Program-made: the position numbers and the translations under genes
The notes under the pieces: model-generated
Database searches by the model: none
Seen by the model: only the letters and a program-made list of their open reading frames with translations
What the model was told of the DNA's origin: nothing
Origin: Neodiprion pinetum
Lineage: Eukaryota > Arthropoda > Insecta > Hymenoptera > Diprionidae
DNA length: 64,000 bases
Direction of reading: 5' to 3'
Assembly (NCBI RefSeq): GCF_021155775.2
Contig: NC_060232.1
Location: forward strand, 39,660,089 to 39,724,088
Part shown: in pieces, positions 41,331-53,012 of the stretch
Numbering within the stretch: position 1 is the first letter of the stretch
Layout: each line of letters opens with the position of its first letter

Positions 41331-41361
<31 letters not shown>
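41331..41361. repeat. (GA)n microsatellite
   Basis: About 15 GA units with one GGGA interruption. GA arrays can also act as GAGA-factor sites in insects; no gene is adjacent. Confidence 0.9.
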
Positions 41362-41363
<2 letters not shown>

Positions 41364-42074
41364 GATATTGGATCAGCAGCATGAATGCGAGAAAAGTTGA
41401 GTCGCGAATAACGCGAATCGTGTCGTCGATGATATTCTTGCGGAAATTCGGTCACTCGCCAATCGGACCGGTTACGAACAATGTGAGTCAGCCTTTGACG
41501 AATTGGGAAAATACTTGGGGGAAAGCCCGATTTCTCCTAAAGAGCGGCTAATTTTGTTTAACGAATATCACGTCACAGTGTGCGGACGATGCGTGGTGAG
41601 GATTTTGCAACAATGCAACGGAAGAAAAGAAATTCTTGTCAATTTAGTGATATAATATCACAGGTACAGGGTGGTCAAAAAATTTGTCCAAAGAAAAACG
41701 TGATAAGTCTGATTAAAATCGTTCGAAAGAGACGATTTGTGGATAATTCGAGCTGGTTGAAGCTAACGAATAAACAACGCGCAGGACGACGAGCTGCAGA
41801 AGCACGCGACGTCTCTGAACGTAAAATTTATTTGAAGTCGGATCACATATTTAGAGAACAAATGAGCTTAGAGGATATAGACGTGTTATAAATTCTCATT
41901 TGATATTCAATTGCAGGCTTAATTAGAAATTCATTGGAAAGGTGAATTTAAAAACCCTATCACACACTCGTTGTCACGCGGTGTTTTCCCGACGTGTGGC
42001 CTCCCCCCCCTTTTTCCCCGCGACGAACGGCGCCATAAGATCGAATACACGCTTATATATTATGTATGCATGTA

Positions 42075-42791
42075 TGGAGCGTTCCACGTCGAATTATCAG
42101 CCCATGTACCTCATCCTCTTCGATTTTAATCATTTTTTAGCATGACGTTCTGAGGATCCAAAAAGGTCTCGGAATTTTATCAGATTTTTTTAACTACCGG
42201 TGAGATTTGAAAAAAATCGAATAATCCGTTTCGGTAAACGCCATGTTTTTTTTTCAAATCTGAAGAAATTGGGACTGATTTTACAATTCAAATTGTGATT
42301 TTTGATTTACACACGATAATGGGATCTCTATGTTTACTATTTTGTTCGTAAGTTACTTTTGGTTCTTTTTTTCTATACCTCGATCTAAACAGATCACGGA
42401 ATCATGAAGGTAATGTGATTCGGCAATCCATTTACATCGAGGCACATAAAAAATTTAAAAAAAAAAATCGAAAACACTTCCGCCACGGAAAAACTAAAGA
42501 CTTGCCGAAAAAATAGTAAACATTGAGATCCCATTATCGTGTGTATCTGTGTGTGTGTGTTGCTCAAAAATCACATTTTGAATCACAGAATCAGTGCGAA
42601 TTTTTTCAGATTTTATTAAAAACGATCTTTTGGTAATCGATTTAACGATTTTGTGTAAATTTAATCACCGATTGAAGAAACCGAAAAAATTCCCGACATC
42701 CTTTTGGGTTCGTAACAATATTGTACTAAAAAATGATGAGAATCGAAGGAAGCGAGTTACATGAGCTGCTAATTCGACGTGGAATGCCCCA
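42075..42791. mobile_element. Fold-back element with GGGGCATTCC termini, copy 1
   Basis: Left end TGGAGCGTTCCACGTCGAAT, right end complementary to TGGGGCATTCCACGTCGAAT. Arms run inward about 300 bp: the TTACACACGATAATGGGATC block near 42310 is mirrored by GATCCCATTATCGTGTGTAT near 42530. TA dinucleotides flank both ends (42073-42074, 42792-42793), as expected for Tc1/mariner-type insertion. No ORF of note. Confidence 0.75.
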
Positions 42792-42878
42792 TATATGTAT
42801 GAATATATATATATATATATATGCGTAGGAAAGAATGATCGTAGAAGAGACGCAGGTGTGTCACGGAGTACCGCACAG

Positions 42879-42898
42879 GTAGGTAGGTAGGTAGGTAG
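42879..42898. repeat. (GTAG)n tetranucleotide repeat
   Basis: Five perfect GTAG units about 90 bp beyond the right end of the 42.1-kb fold-back. Confidence 0.9.
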
Positions 42899-43524
42899 AA
42901 ACTTCGGTCAGCCTATAGGCAGAGGGATCGAGGCATTTGACGCGTAAAAACAAACTGGCTATCTGCTGGCGTGATCTATCAGGAGGAGACCACACGCACC
43001 GTGACGTCACATCCGGCGCGTGCGCGACTGTGCGTGTGCGCGCACATCCTAAACACGAATCCCGATAATTAAAATACCGACATCCTATGCAAATTGCGAT
43101 CATCACTTCGAAGCTGGCTCGCTTTCGCTCGTCCAATCCCCCGATCCGCAACTGCCGTGCCTAAGAGCCTCGATCGATGGATCGGGACGTTTAAGGTACA
43201 GATAGATAGATCATCGAGGCTCGATTCAAAGGCTTCGTCAATACCGCATACTTTCCTCGGACGAAGGAACGCGATGGAAACAAACGTTAGATTGTCGGAA
43301 AAATTTCGGTACTATTGACTCCTACAGACTGTAATATAATCTGCTGTTGATCCAACGCTATCTTACGACAAGTTACCCAATTGATCAGAAACATTCGTCA
43401 ACGGTAGTAGGTCACATGTTGACGCCACATTTTTAGGACTGCTCGTTGCACGCGTGCTGAGAGTGTAGTTCAGATGTTGATTCATCTTTGAACCAAGGCT
43501 AGGTACGTGCCTAGGGTGATATGT

Positions 43525-43607
43525 ACCAGTGAATGAACAAAGTGTAAAGAAAACTGTACCTAGACGTTACACCATATTGATCTCAGGATGGTTGTTTATT
43601 CACTGGT
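43525..43607. other. 83-nt hairpin
   Basis: ACCAGTGAATGAACAA (43525-43540) pairs with TTGTTTATTCACTGGT (43592-43607) at 15 of 16 positions, with further inner pairing (GTGTAA/TTACAC). The size fits a pre-miRNA or a tiny MITE. I do not recognise the arms as a known insect miRNA. Confidence 0.4.
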
Positions 43608-45389
43608 CTGTATTTACTCGATTAAAGTAATCTTCGGATTAGTAAGAAATCTACGTCAACGGATCGCCGTTCGTTTTTCAACGGACAAACGCGACGCCTG
43701 ATGCATTTTATTAAATGATTTGTTCTTGGACGATAGGATTGCGTATTCCTCGGCAAGCTAGGCGACGATGGATTCTGCGGACGCGGACTAGGCAACGAGC
43801 ACCTGCTTACCCCCGTTGGAGTATAAAAATAATTATCAACGATAACGGATGTCGAACGAGACCAGGATGGGAGCCGAGATGGCCTTGAAGAGCCCGCAGT
43901 TACGGCTCTCTGCCTTGCACGGTCCACGTCTACGAAAAGGATTATCGGGGTACCAGCAGGCCGGTGTCGGCTTGCCAATTTCCGAAGACGTGTTCGGCAT
44001 CCAATTCTCCTTGTAGTCCGTAACAGATTCAGGATCAAGATCCCAGCATGCGGGTGCACCGAAAGGTGTGGTAACGAGCGAAGGTAGGTAGGTATGGGTC
44101 GAGAACTAGGCTTTTTTTCACGTCTTGTGCACGAGTCAGGGTGGTTCATTTTTGAACGTTTTCTTTTTTTTCTTCAACGTGTCACGCGAAATATTTGCAA
44201 CAAACACTGAAAAAAAAAACTTATCGTAAGACCTGGAGGAGGTGGGAAAATATTTAGAGGTCGCTAACAATTATTGTTATATCGTTTATTTATTTTTATG
44301 TATGTATAAATTCGTACAAGGTAGGAATGTTTGTGCGATAATTATGCCTTGTTTTGAACAAACGACGTCAAGTTGACGGTACAGCTGAAGAAAGACAGAA
44401 AATTTTACCAGGCCGAAAGAACTACCTCTGAAACTCGCAATTTGCGAGAGTAAAAAGAATTTTTGACAGAGACTTTTTTTTCGATCAAATTACAATTAAA
44501 TACGGCTCCGCCAATTTTGCTCAGAATTTGAAGGATTCCAAATTGAACGAAGCTTAAAAAAATAGATCTAGTTATTCCGTGGGCGTCTAATTTTCATTGA
44601 CTCGATTAACGGTATCGAAAAATCGACTTCCTTAAACGAAATTTCGTATTCATGATTCACCGAACAGCGTTAGAATGACTAATCAGTCGATGGTCGAGCA
44701 GCGATCAATTAAAACGAAAAGAGCATGCTTGAAACGTCGACGATATCCGTGAAACGTGAATCGTCTATCTCGTTCTACCCCCTATAATTATAAGGTGACA
44801 TTATAATTGTCACCGTCGAACAGAATAACCGATACTAAACATTGAGCAGCGGTAGCATCGCAAGCGATATCGGCGAGTTAGTCATCGCGGTCTGTTGTGT
44901 GTTTGCGTTAAAACGCGGGTGAAATCGGTACGTGTAAAATTATAAAAGAATTACAGCTAGTCGAGCTTGGCGTTGGGCGAAGCCGAGGCTTGGAAACGCA
45001 GCGCGGTTTCAGCGGCGAGGCCTGCTTGGCTTGTGATCTGAGTCACGCGAGTCGCACGTTCGTTCATGACTCACGTAATCAGCGGTGCGGGAGACTCGAA
45101 CCCCGGTCCGCGGACTAAACCCTCGCATACCTGCGGTCGATCCGCATTTCCCGGGGACAATTTACAACTGTATGATAGGAGATTTACGGCGAGAAGCGAA
45201 CGGGCAGCGGGAGGAATTCTCTAGTCGAATTATGATCGTTAGTTTTCGGACTTGTTTCTTTATTTATACCGCATTTTTTCGACGTCCGACTTTCCCCGGT
45301 ATTCGACTTACCTCAAAATATGTCGAATTTTTTTGCTTTTCTTTTTTTTTTTAGGAGATTCCGGTGAAAACTGGTATTTCGAGTCACGA

Positions 45390-47115
45390 GTCGCGGGAAG
45401 TTACTCGTTCTGAAAATTTAGAGCTGAAAATTAGTTACAAGGACCACGAAATGGTCCAAACTGTGATTTTAACGTTTTTCGCGTGTAACTTTTATCCTTT
45501 AGATTGTACAGGAGAAATGTTGAACACTTTTTGTGTCGTCTTTGAAAGATATAAAAAAACTAGACGTCGCGAAGTGAAAAATATTGGATGAAAAGTTATT
45601 GGCAAAAAATCAGTAATTATATCGTTTTAAATACCTAATAATAAAGTGAGTATTTATTACAGTAACGTCTTCGCGTCAGATTTAACCATTATTTGCCACT
45701 GACAAATAACTCGCACGAAAGCTGAAATCTGTAAGTTGAATATGACTTATGGCCGTAATGAGCGCAAGAGTTAAGTACATACATTTAATTATGTTTTTCT
45801 TCCAAGAGATCAACCATTTTTTTTCATTAAAAGTAAGTTTAATCTATTTTATGAATGAACAGAAAAAATTATCTATCTATCAATGTTTCCATAGTTATGT
45901 TCACACTCGTTCCAATAAAAAAATTACAATTAATTGTCGTATGATTGTTGTATAAATTCACAATTATTATAAAAGAAAACGCAAAAAAAAAAAAAAAAAA
46001 AAAACAACGATTATCCAAGGAATTTATTTCTTCTTATTGCGAGCTTGCGTTAAAATTCAAAATATTACCAAGCTGTTGTAGCAGCCGCTTTCTTTGCCGA
46101 CTAGCGAAGTCGAAGGAAGGAAAAGACTCAGGTATACGAATTTTGAATAGGGTCGGAGTTCGGGCCTCGGGCTCAAAAGAACAGATGCCGAGACAGTCGC
46201 GGCCTGATCTTCGAGCAGTTTGCTTCGCCGTTGCCGAAGTACTACGAATAAATTTGTGAAGAAAAACTTTCGCGTGAGTACGGAATTAAAAAAAAAAAAA
46301 AAAAAAAAAAAGCAAAACGACTCACTTATCGCAAACAGTTCCCGAGTGCGACTGAAGTCGCACCGTTGAATAACAGCGCTCCGCTGACTCTTCAAAATTT
46401 TTTATCACTTCCTTACCTTTTTCCCGAACGCTCAATATTTTTTAGGATCAAAGTACTCGGTATTCCGATTGTGATCATACTTTTTTCCCGCTACTCGCTC
46501 AAATTGTCGAACAACAGGCGATTAACGTTGACGGCCTGTAACTCCGTTGTTTTCCAACGAATCTCGACAAACTTTTTTTCAAATTAAAGCTTTCTTCGCC
46601 ATCTTTTCTTATCCGTAATTAAATGTTACAAAAACATTCGAACAAAAGGTCGGTTTAATTTTCCAGCTAAGGGGGTATAATAAAAAACTCCCTTCGTTGC
46701 AAAATTGGATTTCTTTTTTTCGTCGCATAAACATCAGAATTGTACAGGCCGATGTTTAGCTGATTTTTTTATAAGGCCATAAGTCGTGAGCTATTCAACT
46801 TACTGATTCTAACTTCCGCAGGAGTTATTTGTCAGTGGTGAAGAATGGTTAAATGTGACGAGAAGACGTTATTGTAATAAACACCGACTTTTTTTTATTA
46901 CGTGTTTAAAATAACGTAATTAGTGGTTTTTTGCCACTAACTTTTGATCTAATCGATATTTTTCAACTCACGACGTCTATTTTTGTAAACCTTTCAAAAA
47001 CGACAAAAAAAAGTATTCAACGTTTCTGCTCTACAATCGAATGGAAGGAAGATATACGCGAAAAACGTTAAGATCATAGTTTTATCGGTTTTTAAATAAC
47101 GTTCCCACGCGACTT
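45390..47115. mobile_element. Long-arm inverted-repeat element, about 1.7 kb
   Basis: Arms of roughly 350 bp at 45390-45757 and 46766-47115 are strongly complementary. AACGTTTTTCGCG (45470) pairs with CGCGAAAAACGTT (47057), ACTGACAAATAACTC (45698) with GAGTTATTTGTCAGT (46822), and TAGACGTCG with CGACGTCTA. The 1-kb centre is AT-rich with two poly-A runs (45983-46003, 46288-46310) and no convincing transposase frame. Termini and target duplication could not be fixed by eye. Confidence 0.7.
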
Positions 47116-47847
47116 CAGAAACCGGGATGATGTGTATTTGCTTACACCATTTTTATCACTTACAACAAAATAATCAACTTGCTCCAAGAAAATAACGCGA
47201 AATACTGTTATTCGGGCTATATTTTCTCGACTATATCGTCGGACAAAAAATCGATTCCAAAACCCGGAAAACAATCCAAAAATAGCCGTAGGTTATTCTC
47301 TAGGCCTTGAAACGTCGAGATTTAGTGAAAGCTGAACTTTTCATTTTCGCGGTGATTATAATAACTTCCCTTATTCTGTTCTTTCTTTGAGACAAGAAGG
47401 AAAATGAAAAATAAAAAAAAAAAAAATAAAAAAACGAAGCGGGAAGTTAATAAAAACCGCGAGCAACAAAGCACACGATACCGATTACTTACTTTGAAGC
47501 GAGATTTTTTTCGCCGTGACAAATTCACCTGCAACAGCGAAGATAAACCGCGTCTTCTTATCGTCGTACGTAAAAAGCCTATATAAGGTAACGAAGGATG
47601 AGACAAGGCGGGAGAGAAGAGGGAGAGAATGATCAGAGAGACCGAAGACGAGCGCTTTGCGCGAACGGACAAAAGACCCAGATTGCGAATTATAATCAAG
47701 CGAGATAAGAGGCGACGAGCGAGGACGTTTCGTTGCATGGCATGTGCGCGTATATAATAATAATATAAGTCATAGTTATAGATGTGCAATGGGGAAAAAT
47801 CTCGCGGCCTTCATTCGCCGGCTGCAAAGATATATTACATACGTATA

Positions 47848-48330
47848 CGGGGCATTCCGCGCCAAATCGTTGAACGGTCGACCGTGAAATTTTTTATTTC
47901 ACCAACGATTTTTCCTACGTTAGTACAACCCTCGAAAGGCATCCAAAAAAAATTTCAACTGATTTTTTCAAATATTCGCTCTTTTTTTTTTATATCAATT
48001 TTTCAAATTTTTAAAATCGTTTTTTCTATTTTCGTACCCGTTAAAAATCTATTATAACACGCAAGAAAATTAGTTCCCGCTCTGAATCTTACGTGAAAAA
48101 AATTTCACGTCGTAAAACAAATGTTTTTTTTTTTTCTCCTTTCATTAAAAATCAATTTGGACGTTTTCGAGAGGGGTTTAAAAAAATCACAGGGTAAAAA
48201 CGTGCGGTTAAAAAAAATTGGAAATATTTTTAGGAGCTGTTCAGGAGTCGTACCAACGTAGGAAATATCTTTGACGAAATTTAAAAAATGTTACGGTCAA
48301 CCGTTTGCTGAGTTGGCGCGGAATGCCCCA
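47848..48330. mobile_element. Fold-back element with GGGGCATTCC termini, copy 2
   Basis: Left end CGGGGCATTCCGCGCCAA, right end complementary to TGGGGCATTCCGCGCCAA, flanked by TA (47846-47847, 48331-48332). Inner partners include TTCCTACGTTAGTAC on the left and GTACCAACGTAGGAA on the right. The 483-bp element shares its termini with copy 1 but differs inside, so the two are related non-autonomous derivatives. Confidence 0.75.
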
Positions 48331-51300
48331 TATACATACATATACAGATCTGCGCGCGGAGCTAGAGAAGAAAAATTCCATCTACCGTACGGATGATTGT
48401 CGTCGATATAAATTCCGAATAATCTATGCTATTGTAGTCGACGGAAGGTCGCGCAAACTCTTTCTTTAAATACAATATTATAATAATAAAAATCCAAAGA
48501 CATCAACGCCGCGTTACGCGCAGTAGCTGCTTCACGTTGCGCTGTATCTGTAATCCTGTAACTTTTACGGGACGTAAAGCGTAAGGGGCCGACAGACCAT
48601 GACGGTGATGGAAATCGTGTTTTTATAGATACCGTCCGCACCTGCACCTCGGTTTAATCCGTTTTCCGTCATTTCCGTGTCGTCATCCTAGTTTTACAGC
48701 CTCTACAAATAAGTTCGTAACTTGTGTACAATCGGTTCGAGTGCCTCGTCCGAAAATTGGGCTTTTGATCGTCCCGGTAATTCTTGAATGAATTTTTAAT
48801 TGAAAACAACATTAATGAAAATCTTTGTTCCTTGTTAAAACGAAATGCGATAAAAATCGAATTTGCATTTAATTTTGTAATATTTCGTCGAAACCAGATC
48901 AAATAGAAACGAGGTGAAGGTTTTTATTCATCGTTGAAAATAAAATCTTTTACCAATTGATTTTGTTTTCATTTCGTTATAGTTACAAACTTGTTTTGTA
49001 ACTGCGTTAGGATTGCGTTTGTGACGTGTTTAATGATTAAATTTAATCGAATGTTGCTGTGTACCAATCGTTGCTTTGGATTTATACCCAAACAACTAAC
49101 GCACGACGATAACTGGGTTTCAAAAATGAAAACCGCCGTCTATTGACCGTACAGCACAAGTTTGAATTGAAAATCGCGGCTAAAAATTGAAGAATCACTC
49201 GAAGCTTTGAAAATATTTTACGGAGTTTATCTTCCGACCGATGAGAATGCCGACGAGACAGGGGATCCGTAAGTTAAAATCTATAAGTCTGATTAAATCT
49301 CAAAACAAATTGATCGTGTTTTAGAATGAACGAAGCGGTAAACGCGAGCTGATGTCGAAGAGTCGATCGAAAAAGAAGAATAAGAAGAATAAGAATAAGA
49401 ACGAGAATAAGTATAAGCGAGATGAGTGATCCAGACTCCTCAGAAGTGAAGCAGGCACCTAGACCGCGTATGAAACGGGCAATTACCTCGATCGTCAAAT
49501 CCGTCACGGTAGACGGTAGGACCGAAGGATCGTGTAAGAAAAAGGTTCGAGGTTTGAATCCAAGTGTACGAGGTGCGGCGAGCGATACGGGCGACGAGAG
49601 CGAGAACAAACAGGAGGAGAGATCCCGTCTGGTGAATTTTTATTGGACGTCGTTTGGGTCGCGTGGGCCTTACGGGCCCCGCGGCGACGCGCACGTCGCG
49701 AGGCGGCGCTGCTGCCGCGAGTGGTAAGACAGTTCTGCACCGACTCCCCGGCGTCTGTGTATCCACCAGACGCCGCACTCTACCCTGCATTTTAATCGCC
49801 CCATGGGCCTCTGGGCCCCTGGGCCTCGGGCCCCTCGGCCGATCTCGCATTCACCGTGTGTACCTCACGCGTGGGTCACCGGACACCGGCCTCCTCCCCC
49901 TCCTTTGCCCCTCGAAGCCCACACTCAAACACGTGCCCATGAGAATTCTAATGACGACGCCGAGATATCGACGTTTATTACGAACGCCTGTAATCCGAGT
50001 CCCGTACTCCTCCGTGACAAAAAAAAAAGATACAACTTCGTTGTTGTCTGTATTTATAAATCGACGATTATTTATTTATTTCTTACTCTTTTGCTCACAA
50101 TTTTAGGAAACTGCTGATCACGTGGGAATTGAAGATGGAAAATTTTCTCATTTGGTTTCTTTTTTCGTTCCCAACCATAATTATGTAATGCATCGTGTAA
50201 TACCCAAGTGAAATGGAATGGACTAGTGTCGGGTGAATGATAATAATTAATTATGGTCTTTTGTCAAGTGGCCGCTTTGCCCAGAATTTTCCTAGTAATA
50301 TAAATATTCAGGATAATTAAGCTTTATTTTGACTTTTGGGTAACGACTTGGTGTGAATTGATACGCTGAATCGGTTAAAATTTACGAAACTACTTAACGG
50401 AGAAGCTATGGGCTTAAAAGTCAAGAGAACGATATAATCTATGTTAATTTGTTTGTTTTAATTGTAAAAAAAAACTCATCAGCCATCATAAATCGCCCAC
50501 GAGAGATTTTTTCGAAATAGTTTTTCGCAAGGCTGGTATAAAGTCGTAATTAATCGCGATATAGAAGTAATTGTAAGAGAAACGCTCTTCTTAAAAATAC
50601 CTACTTGTTTGATTCGTTATGTAGATCCAAAATCTGACTATTTTTGTCGCCATAATCGTTGAAGCATCGCTAATAATCACGATATAAACACGCGATCCGT
50701 CTTCTACGATGCAAAGTGCAACACATATGATATATTGTAATAATTTTTCGATTCGCAAAACACTAGAAAATCAGGTGTTTCAAATTCCACCCATTTTTTT
50801 TTTTTTTTTAACTTTAAACTTTAAACTAGGGTGATGAAACCGATTGTACAAATGATATTCGATGTTGACAGACCGGCGGTTTGGATAAAAAGAAAAAAAA
50901 AGAAACAATTTGTTTTTTGAGAGAATATAAGATATTCATCGCCAAGGAAGAGATATTGAATTTTTGCATAAAACGTTTAAGACCGAACGTTTGTAACGAT
51001 CGTTGATTTGTTCGCAACAACATCATGAGGTATAATTATCGGCCTGGCTTGATTACACAGTGATAATTATAGAGTGACTGGAGCCTCTCCTTCGAGCTCT
51101 CCTTATTAAGCCACACCTGCCTGCCTTCTCGGAGCCAAAGAGCTCTTGTAACATCGTTGATTTGCCGCTGACTTTTAACTTATATTTTGGCATTCGTTTG
51201 GCGGTACGACGATGAAGATCATTAACGAAGTTTGTCTCTGACAGACGGACAACATGTTTATCGATTAAAAACAACCAATGCCGTGCATCGATCGTCGTTG

Positions 51301-53004
51301 TAGAAACTGGCGTCTTAGTTCGTATCGTACTTTGTCCTATATCGAGAGAAAACCGTGCGGCGATTCAACTTTCAACAACGTCGCAATATCTACGCACATA
51401 TTACGTACGATGGCCACTAAGCTAAGAATAATCGACGCATCGAATTATCGGGTCCAGAAAAATAATCTAAAAATTAATCGATGAACCACTTGTTTTTGTT
51501 TTTGTTTTTTTTTTTTTTTTTTTTCTGAAACGGTGCACTCGAAACTAAAATTACCCAAATTTCAGTATGTGGTCTCAATGACGGAAAAGTTTTTTTGATA
51601 TTTTATAGTTTCATTCAAAATATTTATCAGTTTCAGGTGAAAATATTCGTTCATTTTTCGCTTATCATACGAAATAGGTATACACTTAGTGAGTAAGACA
51701 ATAATAATAATTGATACTACTCTAATCACATAAATTGATATTGTATTGCATCGTTCATGGGATAAAAAAAAACAATCGACTGTCAGGGAAAATAATCGAT
51801 TATACTCGATTAATCGGGAAAAAATAATCGATTCTTCTTGGTCATTCTTAGGCCGCATAATATAATCAGCTACCGGTTGTGTGCATCGAGGGACTGGAAA
51901 CGAAGTTTCCAGTTCTTTGCCGGATTTCGAATATACCCAAGCGGGGTAATTCAGCTTCATCTATCCTGCCGCAGTATCGCCTGACAAGCTTGGACAATAG
52001 GCACCCACACTCAGTGCACTGCCACCAATGGGCACGTTAATATCCACACTCGTAGCCTGCATGATGCATTACATAGCAACTGTCAACTTTGCATAATCTT
52101 CCAGTTTAGCTATAATGTAAGCCCGCTTCGTGTACCTGACTCTGCAGTATTTATCGTTTGCACACACCGCACCGTCCAAGTAATATGAACAATTGACCGC
52201 ACACAACGGGCGATGTGTACGTTACAAAAGGTGGTCATAAAGCAACTAGGCTCGTTTAGAGACTCAACAACTTATCCTGATAACGGTTTGAATGCCGTGT
52301 TGGAATAAGAAGGCGTAACATTAGAGGTACTGTGCTAATTGCATATGTGGTAGTAGGTGTAATGAGCACAGCTTTTACAATTAGCCCGATTCGGAATGGT
52401 TTTACAATCAAAACGTTCAAAACGCACAAGCTTTCGGGCCTTTGACACGATTTCAATGTTATTCCGCTCATTTAGCTCACGGACCAGATCCTCCAAAATT
52501 TCTGAAAAATATTTGATAATTTTTAAACAATGGTGTAGCTACGACGCGAACGTCTGCGGTATCGTAATAACAACGAATGTTTTTTAAAATTTTGTAAGAC
52601 TATTCGCGAACGTCTTTACGGCGAACAACATAGCCCCAAAAACTTTAAAATTGGATCAAAGGCACCGGAGTTTAAGGTTTTTGAACATTCCTAACCTAGA
52701 ACCTCGACTCAAATCGCTGATATCTTAACTCGTATGGTCCGAATTTGCTTCGAACGATATTTATTACGTGGTAAGGATATTGTTTAACTCGTGTTCACCA
52801 TCCCTAACGCATACAGCAATGCCGGGGAATTTTCGACCGTTTCTTTTCATTTCCTAACCTTTGATTTATTCAGATAGTGCGGCGAATTCATCCTCAACTC
52901 ACATGCGGTACGAGACCTCATGTACGTACGTAGCTATATACCAATTACGGAATGATGATCGAGTCTGAAAGAGAATGATAATAGCTGTTTATCATCCGGG
53001 AATG
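48331..53004. other. No confirmed gene; CpG-rich block 49.4-49.9 kb
   Basis: Apart from the CpG-rich block with its uncertain exon, this is AT-rich with poly-T runs (50799, 51508). 49799-49841 is a cluster of GGGCC words giving many short palindromes. Confidence 0.5.
49422..49723 (+). CDS. Possible first coding exon in a CpG-rich block (uncertain)
   Basis: An open frame starts MSDPDSSEVKQAPRPRMKR after GCGAG|ATG and runs about 100 codons. It is charged and low in hydrophobics (ESENKQEERSR), then becomes Arg/Gly-rich. A strong donor match, GAGTG|GTAAGA, lies at the 49723/49724 border just before its stop. The block 49640-49930 is much richer in CpG than its surroundings, and CpG-rich DNA often marks promoters or first exons in hymenopterans. 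No domain is recognised and no downstream exon was found. The minus strand is also open over part of this stretch, which weakens the case. Confidence 0.22.
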
Positions 53005-53012
53005 GGCTGCGT
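53005..53012. repeat. Left 8-bp target-site duplication of hAT element
   Basis: GGCTGCGT directly abuts the left TIR; the identical 8-mer follows the right TIR at 53732-53739. Confidence 0.9.

Larger units (their letters stand above)
39643..42074. other. No gene recognised
   Basis: Holds poly-A (40558-40583), a (GAA)n run (40958-40983), poly-C and (GA)n. A sequence TACAGGGTGGTCAAAAAATT at 41664 resembles the ends of small insect DNA transposons, but no matching partner end was found. Confidence 0.5.
42792..45389. other. No gene recognised; small hairpin at 43525-43607
   Basis: A 175-codon minus-strand frame at 43622-44149 is Arg/Ser/Pro-rich with no recognisable domain and no splice context; not called. 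An 83-nt hairpin precedes it. Confidence 0.5.

Noticed and set aside
41664..41891. TACAGGGTGGTC-type transposon end followed by an open frame
   Set aside because: No partner terminus or target duplication found, and the frame has no recognisable transposase motif.
43622..44149. Minus-strand open frame of 175 codons
   Set aside because: Arg/Ser/Pro-rich, no domain, and no upstream exon signals; its openness is plausible by chance in CpG-rich DNA.
45085..45165. Minus-strand tRNA-like T-arm (GGGTTCGA)-type word
   Set aside because: The stem has mismatches and no cloverleaf could be drawn for the preceding 50 nt.
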